DNA of 6,974 nucleotides, taken from positions 1-6,974 of the forward strand of contig JAQGPB010000358.1 in assembly GCA_028293265.1 (NCBI GenBank), in the 5' to 3' direction. Every line of letters starts with the position of its first letter. The stretch's first letter is position 1. A program made the translations under genes and the position numbers. The DNA comes from Pedosphaera sp. GTDB lineage: Bacteria > Verrucomicrobiota > Verrucomicrobiae > Limisphaerales > Pedosphaeraceae. Below the pieces are notes generated by a model. That model had not been told where the DNA came from, did no database searches, and worked only from the letters and a program-made list of their open reading frames with translations. Of the stretch, positions 1-5,713 are shown in pieces.

Positions 1-1
1 G

Positions 2-232
2 CGGTCGCAACGCGAAAACATGGAACTCGCGGCGCAATCTCTTTCCCTGGCCACGGCGAATTTCCAAGAGGGCCTCATCACGCAGCTTGACCTGCTGCAA
101 AGCCGTCTCGACCTAACGCGCGCGGAGACGGTGGAATTGAACGCGCGGTTCGATTACAACGCCGCGCTGGCGCGGTTGCAGCGCGCAATGGGCGCGGAGT
201 TCGACCTTTCCACAGGCAAGGAGACGAAATGA
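2..232 (+). CDS. TolC-family outer-membrane factor, C-terminal fragment (5' end outside window)
   Basis: This is the last 76 codons of a gene that enters from the left; the frame is open from base 2 and ends at TGA 230-232. The stretch LATANFQEGLITQLDLLQSR followed by LARLQRAMG is the usual end of the second OEP repeat of TolC-like proteins: a long helix, a G-L-I/D-L-L turn and a final helix ending in R-A-x-G. Such proteins form trimeric channels across the outer membrane and periplasm for type I secretion or efflux pumps. The internal ATG at base 20 lies within the helix and is not the real start. The stop overlaps the start of the next gene, also TolC-like, as ATGA, so the two are probably one transcript. 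The family call is fairly safe; substrate and full length cannot be judged. Confidence 0.85.
   Translation, partial: RSQRENMELAAQSLSLATANFQEGLITQLDLLQSRLDLTRAETVELNARFDYNAALARLQRAMGAEFDLSTGKETK
218..223 (+). promoter_or_regulatory. Ribosome binding site AAGGAG for the second TolC-family gene
   Basis: AAGGAG lies 5 bases before the ATG at 229, inside the last codons of the upstream gene. It is the only clear Shine-Dalgarno motif at a sensible distance in the window. It decides the start: translation should begin at 229, upstream of the inserted repeat, and not at the in-frame ATG at 295. Confidence 0.75.
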
Positions 233-1722
233 AACGCCGTCTGCTCGGGAACTGGGGAAGCATCGAACATCCAACATCCAACATCCAACATCGAATGGCG
301 GCCGGAACGTCGCAAAGCGTCTTGGAGTGCGGCAGTCCCCTGCCGCTTTTGAATGAAACGCCAAGCTTGCGGACCGCAGGGGAGTTCACGACGCGAAATC
401 ATCTCGGACAAATCCTCTTTCTCACACTCATCGTCTTCGTCACCTGCGTGGCAGCCGCTCACGCCGCCGAATCAAACATCGTAACCTTGCCGGAATGTTT
501 TCAAAAAGTGCTGACGCACGATGAGCAATTGCTCCGCCTGCGCAAGGATATCGAGCGCGCGGCGGGGACCCGGCTCGAATTTCATTCGCGCGATCTGCCG
601 CACCTGAGCGTGGAACCAACCGTCGGCCTGCGCGGCGGCAAATTGTATGTTCATAACAGCCCTTACGCGCTGGTCACGGCGGAATTTTCGCAACCATTGT
701 TTAACATGGGCATGGCGGCGAACTGGCGGCGCGGCAACCTGGAGCTAGTCGCCACGGAGCAGAATTTAAACGCCGCAGCCGCAAACCGCCTGTACGACGT
801 GCGCATTTTATATTTGCGCGCGCAACGGCTCCGGCAGATCATCTCCCTGTACGAGGAAATTGACCGGCGTTTGCAGGCCAACGTCACCAGCGAACAGCAG
901 CGCCGCGAAGCCGGCCAGGCCGGACCGCGCCCCGAACTGCAGGCCCGCGTGCAACTCCTCGCGGAGCGCGCCGAGCTGACGGAGTTCCGCCGCGAAGACG
1001 AGGAAGTGCGTACCGACCTCGCGGAAACGATGGGCGATCCAATGGACCGGCTGCCGCAGCCCGCCGGACCGCTGCAGCGTGAAGCCATCACGCTGGATTT
1101 GAAGGCGCAGGCGCAGCTTGCGGAGCAGCGGCGGGCGGACTTGAAATTTCTGCGCACCTTGATCGCCATGGCGAATGAGGACCGGCGCGTCACGCAGGCC
1201 GGTTATTTTCCTTATGTGTCGCTGATTGGCTCGGCGCTTTATATTCCCGGCCGCAAGCGCACCTACCAGGTGATGCCCATCATCGAAGGCCAGCAGCCGT
1301 TCGGGACGGACATCCGCGGCGGCGTTTCGCTGACGTGGCAGATTGTGGACAACGGCGCGGTGACGGGTGCGAGCCGGCGGATTGCAGGAATTCGGGGCGA
1401 GTATGAGGTCATATTGAAGCAATTGGAGGAAAATGTACCGCGCGAACTCGGCCGGGTCGCGCATTCGCTGGAGAATGCGGGAGCAAAGCTGGCCGCGCTC
1501 GAAAAATCCACCACCGAAGCGGAAGAGGGTTTGCGGCTGATTGAAACGCGCATCGGGCTGGGCGAGGCGACCCAGCTTGATTTCTCCGATGCGCAACGCA
1601 ACCTGTTGGCCGTGCGTCACGCCGTGGTGGATGCGCTGTTCGAACATGCCTCGGCGCTGGCCGAGCTGGACCGCGTCACCGGCAGGTATTTGGAGTTTGC
1701 GGAGCCGGTGAAGGAGCCTTAA
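229..1722 (+). CDS. TolC-family outer-membrane efflux/secretion channel with an insertion in its signal peptide
   Basis: This 497-residue protein is an outer-membrane factor, the channel partner of a tripartite exporter. Two OEP-type halves are visible. The first is about residues 85-270 (from LPECFQKVLTHDEQLLRLR, with YALVTAEFSQPLFNMG as a beta-strand segment). The second is about 290-490 (AQLAEQRRADLKFLRTLIA, then VTQAGYFPYVSLIG, and the closing GLGEATQLDFSDAQRNLL helix hairpin). The start at 229 is favoured by AAGGAG five bases upstream and by the ATGA overlap with the previous gene. The N-terminus is odd. MKRRLLG is followed by about 50 residues of low-complexity, repeat-derived sequence (including EHPTSNIQH). 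Only then comes the hydrophobic signal core (ILFLTLIVFVTCVAAA, residues 62-77), with likely cleavage after AHAA near residue 80. Removing 53 codons joins MKRRLLG to QILFLTL and gives a normal signal peptide. The mature part looks intact. Whether the extended signal still works is unknown. The adaptor gene follows 19 bases downstream. Confidence 0.9.
   Translation: MKRRLLGNWGSIEHPTSNIQHRMAAGTSQSVLECGSPLPLLNETPSLRTAGEFTTRNHLGQILFLTLIVFVTCVAAAHAAESNIVTLPECFQKVLTHDEQLLRLRKDIERAAGTRLEFHSRDLPHLSVEPTVGLRGGKLYVHNSPYALVTAEFSQPLFNMGMAANWRRGNLELVATEQNLNAAAANRLYDVRILYLRAQRLRQIISLYEEIDRRLQANVTSEQQRREAGQAGPRPELQARVQLLAERAELTEFRREDEEVRTDLAETMGDPMDRLPQPAGPLQREAITLDLKAQAQLAEQRRADLKFLRTLIAMANEDRRVTQAGYFPYVSLIGSALYIPGRKRTYQVMPIIEGQQPFGTDIRGGVSLTWQIVDNGAVTGASRRIAGIRGEYEVILKQLEENVPRELGRVAHSLENAGAKLAALEKSTTEAEEGLRLIETRIGLGEATQLDFSDAQRNLLAVRHAVVDALFEHASALAELDRVTGRYLEFAEPVKEP
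261..295. repeat. Five tandem heptamers, CATCSAA
   Basis: Five consecutive 7-bp units run without gaps: CATCGAA (261-267), three copies of CATCCAA (268-288) and CATCGAA (289-295). The outer two units share the same C-to-G change. Read in the TolC frame they encode the IEHPTSNIQHR-like stretch. On the minus strand they read as repeated TTGGATG and give meaningless MLDVGCW-type peptides. Because 7 is not a multiple of 3, gain or loss of one unit would shift the frame of the host gene. Confidence 0.9.
329..346. repeat. Perfect 7-bp hairpin with TCCC loop, followed by four Ts
   Basis: GCGGCAG (329-335) pairs perfectly with CTGCCGC (340-346) across a four-base TCCC loop, and TTTT follows at 347-350. 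It resembles a REP-type palindrome or a weak intrinsic terminator. It lies inside the coding region of the TolC-family gene, within the inserted repeat, so it could attenuate transcription or slow ribosomes. The T-run is short, so I do not call it a terminator. Confidence 0.7.
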
Positions 1723-1741
1723 AATCACACGGTAATTTGGC

Positions 1742-2866
1742 ATGAACAAAAAACTTCTCGTGCTGGGGGTGTTGGTCGCCGCCGGGTTGGCCGGCATCCT
1801 GGCTTATCGGGCGTCGCGGCCCGTGACGGAAGTCTTCCTGACCCGGCGCGGCACGGCCACATTCGCGGTGTATGGCACGGTGAAGGTGGTGCCGGCGGTG
1901 TCGTTCGCCGTCCACGCGCGCAGCGGCGGCGTGCTCAAGTATTGCCCGGCACTCGCCGAGGCCACCAACATCATCGGGCTGGAAATCAAGTCCGGCCAGG
2001 TCCTGGGCGAGGTGGTGAGTGAAAGCCTCGACCGCGACTTCGCGAAGGCCCAGGCGGACTGGGAGGCGGCGCAGGATCGGCAAAAACTCGGTCCACCCGG
2101 CGCGCCCCTGTTGAAAACGCAGGAGGCGTTGGTCGCGCGCCTGCAAAAACTGGTCGCCCTCAGCAATGTTCCCCCGAGCGAGGTCGAGCGCGCCACGAAT
2201 GATCTCACCACCTTCAAGGAAGCGGTGCGCCAGCAGGAAATTGAAATCCACCGTTCCGTGGAAATTGCCCGCCAGGTGTTTGACGATTTGAAGGAGCGCA
2301 AGGAACGTTGCCAGTTCATTTCGCCCATTGACGGCACGATGAACGCGGTGAATGGCGCCAACGGTGAATTTGTTCCCGAGGGCAGCACTCCCTTTGTGCT
2401 GGTAACAAAGGCGACTTATATTGAAGGCCAGGTCAACGAGGAGGATGTTGGGCACGTCGCCGCCAACATGAAGGCGGCCGTGAAACTTTATGCTTATCCC
2501 GACCGCGAGTTGACCGCGACGGTCGCGCAGGTTTTGCCCACGGCGAACAACCAGCGCTACACCGTCAATCTGAACCTCGATCATCCGCCGGACAACCTGC
2601 TGCCGGGCGAAACGGGCGAGATGAACATCATCAGCGGCACGCGCGAAAATGCGCTGCTGATTCCCACGCGGGCTTTGCTGGTGGACCGCGTGTGGGTGGT
2701 GCAGGCTGGCGTCGCCCAGCCGCGCACTGTGAAAGTTGGCTATCGTAACATCGAGCGGGCGGAGATCCTCGACGGGTTGCACGAGGACGATGCGGTGGTG
2801 GTGGCCGACCAGGATTTGCTGCGCACGGGCATGCGCGTCCGCCCCGTCATTCTTAACCCGCGCTGA
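1742..2866 (+). CDS. HlyD/MacA-type periplasmic adaptor (membrane fusion) protein
   Basis: This 374-residue protein should link the inner-membrane ABC transporter to the TolC-like channel. It starts with a short charged n-region (MNKK) and a hydrophobic segment at about residues 5-22 with no obvious cleavage site, so it is probably an uncleaved anchor. A first half-lipoyl segment follows (VHARSGG then IKSGQVLGEVVSES). Next comes a charged alpha-helical hairpin, probably coiled coil, at about 90-190. The second half-lipoyl strand begins at FISPIDGTM (192-200). A beta-barrel region contains GQVNEEDVGHV, and ALLIPTRALLV (304 onward) opens the membrane-proximal domain. Length is normal for MacA/HlyD adaptors. 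In the first lipoyl half, about 15 extra residues (around KYCPALAEATNIIGLE) seem to extend a loop. No good ribosome binding site precedes the ATG. The permease gene begins 5 bases after the stop. Confidence 0.9.
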   Translation: MNKKLLVLGVLVAAGLAGILAYRASRPVTEVFLTRRGTATFAVYGTVKVVPAVSFAVHARSGGVLKYCPALAEATNIIGLEIKSGQVLGEVVSESLDRDFAKAQADWEAAQDRQKLGPPGAPLLKTQEALVARLQKLVALSNVPPSEVERATNDLTTFKEAVRQQEIEIHRSVEIARQVFDDLKERKERCQFISPIDGTMNAVNGANGEFVPEGSTPFVLVTKATYIEGQVNEEDVGHVAANMKAAVKLYAYPDRELTATVAQVLPTANNQRYTVNLNLDHPPDNLLPGETGEMNIISGTRENALLIPTRALLVDRVWVVQAGVAQPRTVKVGYRNIERAEILDGLHEDDAVVVADQDLLRTGMRVRPVILNPR

Positions 2867-2871
2867 CAGCC

Positions 2872-4119
2872 ATGTCGCCGCCGCTTTTCATCGCGCTCCG
2901 TTTCATCCGGCATCGCCAGCGTTCGATTTTGATCAGCTTGGCCGGGATAACCTTGGGCGTGGCGTTTTTCATTTGCACGCAGGCGCAAACGCAGGGCTTC
3001 GAGCAATTTTACATTCAAACCGTCCTCGGAACGAGCGGCGCGGTGCTGGTGCAAGACCGGTTTCAAGACCGTTATACCGGCATCCTCGAACAGAAGACGA
3101 ACGACATGCTCAGTGTCAGCGGCCAGAAACCGCGCAAATATTATGACGGCGTGAATGACCCCGACCGTATGATGCGCGCCATCCGCGAATTCTCGAACGT
3201 GCGCGCCTGCGCGCCGGTGCTCGAGGACAACGCGTCCATTCTCACCGATTTCCGCAGCGAAGTCTGCCGCGTGCTGGGCATTGACCTGGAGGCGCAACTC
3301 GCGGCGACAGATTTGCGCGCGCATTTGATTGAAGGTGACCTGGGAACTTTCCGCACGACACCGTCGGGCGTGCTGCTGGTGTCGCTGCTCGCGCTAAAGA
3401 TGAACTCGAAGGTCGGCGATAACATTTCGCTCATTGCCGCGGGCGGCGAGACGCGCAGCTTCCGCGTTTGCGGCATTTCGCAGACGGGCGACAACCTCAT
3501 TGACGAACGGCGCGCGTACATTCATCTGCGCGTGGCGCAAAGTTTGTTGAGCAAGCCCGCCGCCGTTTCCTACATCATCGTCAAGATGAGCGACCCGGAC
3601 CGCGCGCCGCAACTGGCAAAGCGGCTGGAGGAATTGTTGCGGCACCGGGCGCGGAGCTGGCAGGAACGCGCGCAAGGCAACCTGCAAATCTTCCGCGCCA
3701 TCCGCATTTCCGCCGCCATCACGGTGTCGGCCATCATCATGCTCGCGGGCTTCGGGATATTCAACGTGCTCACCCTGATGATCATTGACAAGGTGCGGGA
3801 GATCGCGATTCTGCGCTCGATGGGCTATCAGCGGCGCGACATCAGCGCGATTTTTTTATGGCAGGGCCTGCTCGTGGCGGCCACCGGCTCGGTGCTGGGT
3901 TGTGCCCTGGGTTTTGGGATGACGTTTTTTGTTTCGCGGGTGCCGATGCATATTCGCGGCTTTTTCGCGGCGGACCATTTCATGGTGCATTGGAGCGGGT
4001 TGCATTATGTGATGGCCGTGGTGATTGCGTTTGTCGCGGTGTTGCTGGCGAGTTATTTTCCGTCACGACGCGCGGCGCGGCTGGCACCGGTCGCCATTTT
4101 GCGGGGGTCAGGCCAATGA
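2872..4119 (+). CDS. MacB/LolC-type ABC transporter permease (FtsX domain)
   Basis: This 415-residue protein is the inner-membrane permease of a type VII (MacB-like) ABC system, which works by mechanotransmission rather than passing substrate through the membrane. It has the usual four-helix plan: TM1 at about residues 18-37 (ILISLAGITLGVAFFI), a large periplasmic domain at about 40-275, then TM2 about 279-302, TM3 about 326-352 and TM4 about 378-396. The segment VREIAILRSMGYQRRDI after TM2 is the cytoplasmic coupling region typical of the FtsX domain. The C-terminal RRAARLAPVAILRG is the standard end of this family. There is no fused ATPase; that is the next gene, which overlaps the stop as ATGA. 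Only one permease gene is present, so a homodimer is likely, as in MacB, unlike the LolC/LolE pair. The substrate is unknown. Confidence 0.92.
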   Translation: MSPPLFIALRFIRHRQRSILISLAGITLGVAFFICTQAQTQGFEQFYIQTVLGTSGAVLVQDRFQDRYTGILEQKTNDMLSVSGQKPRKYYDGVNDPDRMMRAIREFSNVRACAPVLEDNASILTDFRSEVCRVLGIDLEAQLAATDLRAHLIEGDLGTFRTTPSGVLLVSLLALKMNSKVGDNISLIAAGGETRSFRVCGISQTGDNLIDERRAYIHLRVAQSLLSKPAAVSYIIVKMSDPDRAPQLAKRLEELLRHRARSWQERAQGNLQIFRAIRISAAITVSAIIMLAGFGIFNVLTLMIIDKVREIAILRSMGYQRRDISAIFLWQGLLVAATGSVLGCALGFGMTFFVSRVPMHIRGFFAADHFMVHWSGLHYVMAVVIAFVAVLLASYFPSRRAARLAPVAILRGSGQ

Positions 4120-4811
4120 ACCATCCGCTCGTTTGCACCGGATTGCAGCGGTACCTGGGCGAAAACGAAGCGCGGGTGCAAGTGCTGCGGGGAGTGGCCT
4201 TGGAAGTACCGGCCGGTTCCGTGCATGCCGTCGTCGGGCCTTCGGGCTGTGGCAAGAGCACGCTGCTTTATCTTTTGGGGCTGCTCGATTCCGCCGACGC
4301 GGGGCAATTATGGATCGGTGGCGTGGACGTGGCGGGCATGCCCGAAACGGAACTCACGCGCAAGCGGAACGAACTGATTGGTTTTGTGTTTCAATTTCAT
4401 TTTCTGATGCGTGAATTCACCGCCGAGGAAAACGTGATGATTCCGATGCGGCGTTTGGGAAAACTCGGGCTGGCGCAGATGCGCGAGCGGGCCGGGATGC
4501 TGTTGGAAACCGTCGGGCTGGCGGACAAACGCGCGCGGCTCAGCGGTCATCTTTCGGGCGGCGAACAGCAACGGGTGGCGATTGCGCGCGCGCTGGCCAA
4601 TGATCCTCAAATTGTGCTCGCGGATGAACCGACGGGCAATCTCGACACCGCCAATTCGGAGCGGGTGTTCAGTTTGCTCACGGAATTGGTGAAGCGTGAA
4701 AAGAAGGCGCTGGTGCTGGCGACGCATAATCCGCTCATCGCCCAAGCGAGCGATTGGGTGCATGAAATGCGCGATGGCTTGATCACACGTACTTACTCCA
4801 ATCTCAAATGA
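4116..4811 (+). CDS. LolD/MacB-type ABC transporter ATPase
   Basis: This 231-residue protein is the ATP-hydrolysing partner of the permease. All nucleotide-binding motifs are visible: Walker A GPSGCGKST (41-49), Q-loop Gln93 in FVFQFHFLMREFTAEEN, signature LSGGEQQR (146-153), Walker B IVLADE with catalytic Glu171, D-loop GNLD (174-177) and switch His204 in LATHN. The FQFHFL...FTAEENVMIP stretch is close to the LolD pattern. LolD/MacB names share this subfamily, so sequence alone does not separate lipoprotein release from efflux; the neighbouring adaptor and TolC genes point to export. The reading frame is open further upstream, to 3858, but that part overlaps the permease. The ATG at 4116 gives the normal family N-terminus, forms an ATGA overlap and has a GGGGG run a few bases upstream. 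It overlaps the glycosyltransferase start in the same way. Confidence 0.93.
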   Translation: MNHPLVCTGLQRYLGENEARVQVLRGVALEVPAGSVHAVVGPSGCGKSTLLYLLGLLDSADAGQLWIGGVDVAGMPETELTRKRNELIGFVFQFHFLMREFTAEENVMIPMRRLGKLGLAQMRERAGMLLETVGLADKRARLSGHLSGGEQQRVAIARALANDPQIVLADEPTGNLDTANSERVFSLLTELVKREKKALVLATHNPLIAQASDWVHEMRDGLITRTYSNLK

Positions 4812-5713
4812 GTCCGTCCATTGCGCCAGTCAATGATATGGCGGCCGCTCCGGCGAGGGCAGTGAAAATTTCCTTCCTCATCCCAATGCACAACGGCGTG
4901 GAACTGACCCGCGCCTGTCTGCGCAGCCTGGAAGAAACCGTTGACCTCGCGCCGCACGAAGTGATTCTCATCAATGACGCCAGCACCGATGGCACGGCGG
5001 AATTTTTGGCGAAGCTTGCCGCGCCTTTCAGAATCATTCACAACAAAGAGCGCTTGAGTTACGCGGCCAGCATCAATCGCGGCGTCGCGGAGGCGCGCGG
5101 TGAAATTCTTTGCCTGCTCAACAATGATCTGCTTTTCAGTCAGGACTGGCTGCCGCCGATGCTGCGGGCGTTCGACCGGTTCGAAAAAGTGGGCATCGTC
5201 GGCAATGTGCAGATTGACCCGCGCAACGGCAGTTACAATCACATGGGCATCGTGTTCACCAAGGACGCGGTTCCCATTCATTTCGGCGAATGGTTTCCCT
5301 TCCGCCCGTTTCGCGGACTCACGGAATGGAAAGCGGTGACCTCCGCCTGCTGGCTTGTCCGAAAATCCGTTTTCCTCGAAGGAGGCGGCTACAACGAAGC
5401 TTACCGCAATGCCGGGTATGAAGATGTCGAACTATGCCTGACCTTGGGCAGCAAGGGTTACAGGCATTATGTCGCCAACGAGAGCGTCATCCAACATTTC
5501 GTCAATTCCTCGCCGGGGCGGCTTCAATTTGAATCCGAGAACGCGCAGTATTTCAGGCAACGCTGGCGTGAACACATCCTCGCACAGCTCACGCCGCGCG
5601 AATGCCGGCGTTGCGCCGCCAATTACGTGCTGCGCTGCCTCGGCCAGCGTTCCCATTGCAACCGCCGACAATTGCGCAAGGCCCTCTTCACCCTCCTCAA
5701 ATGCGGACATTGA
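4808..5713 (+). CDS. Family 2 glycosyltransferase
   Basis: This 301-residue GT-A-fold enzyme should transfer a sugar from a nucleotide-sugar donor to a lipid- or polymer-linked acceptor at the cytoplasmic face of the membrane. The catalytic domain starts at about residue 20 with VKISFLIPMHN. It carries LINDASTDGT (54-63, nucleotide binding), the metal-binding DxD-equivalent LLNNDLLF (NND, 105-107), and GYNEAYRNAGYEDVELC (194-210), where Glu205-Asp206 is the usual catalytic-base motif. The pattern resembles rhamnosyltransferase-like GT2 proteins, but donor and acceptor cannot be named. No transmembrane segment is apparent. The tail after about 260 holds five cysteines (266, 269, 277, 284, 299), the first two as CRRC, followed by a basic stretch. 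The ATG overlaps the stop of the ATPase gene as ATGA; no ribosome binding site is seen, which fits translational coupling. The first 19 residues are not conserved-looking, so a later start (Met11) is possible. Confidence 0.88.
   Translation: MSPSIAPVNDMAAAPARAVKISFLIPMHNGVELTRACLRSLEETVDLAPHEVILINDASTDGTAEFLAKLAAPFRIIHNKERLSYAASINRGVAEARGEILCLLNNDLLFSQDWLPPMLRAFDRFEKVGIVGNVQIDPRNGSYNHMGIVFTKDAVPIHFGEWFPFRPFRGLTEWKAVTSACWLVRKSVFLEGGGYNEAYRNAGYEDVELCLTLGSKGYRHYVANESVIQHFVNSSPGRLQFESENAQYFRQRWREHILAQLTPRECRRCAANYVLRCLGQRSHCNRRQLRKALFTLLKCGH

Larger units (their letters stand above)
244..407. repeat. Putative inserted dispersed repeat inside the TolC-family gene, flanked by CTCGG
   Basis: CTCGG occurs at 244-248 and again at 403-407, in the same codon phase (Leu-Gly), 159 bp (53 codons) apart. 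Between them lie a heptamer array (261-295), a perfect hairpin (329-346) and a small palindrome (TGCGG-A-CCGCA, 368-378), none of which belongs to a TolC-like protein. Excising one 159-bp unit rejoins the n-region MKRRLLG to the hydrophobic core. The arrangement fits insertion of a small non-coding element with a 5-bp target duplication. However, a 5-bp match can arise by chance, so the exact edges are uncertain. I recall similar sequences in many verrucomicrobial genomes; no second copy lies in this window, so dispersal cannot be shown here. Confidence 0.65.

Noticed and set aside
261..295. CRISPR-like array
   Set aside because: Units are 7 bp and contiguous with no spacers; this is a microsatellite, not a CRISPR.
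295..297. Alternative ATG start of the TolC-family gene inside the repeat
   Set aside because: It has no ribosome binding site, still leaves a long non-signal N-terminus, and the 229 start has both AAGGAG and an ATGA overlap.
78..462. Overlapping minus-strand open frames with MLDVGCWMLDV-like peptides
   Set aside because: These are antisense readings of the heptamer repeat and the TolC gene; no domain, start signal or coding-like composition supports them.
808..2782. Long minus-strand open frames (about 330 and 370 codons) opposite the TolC and adaptor genes
   Set aside because: They run antisense to clear family members, are rich in Arg/His/Gln as expected of shadow frames in GC-rich DNA, and match no family I recognise.
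3858..4115. Upstream extension of the ATPase reading frame by 86 codons
   Set aside because: It lies wholly within the permease gene in another frame; ABC ATPases of this type start close to the 4116 ATG.
5602..5700. Upstream extension of the GT9 reading frame by 33 codons
   Set aside because: It overlaps the GT2 gene, and the GT9 fold begins directly at MRTLILSR.
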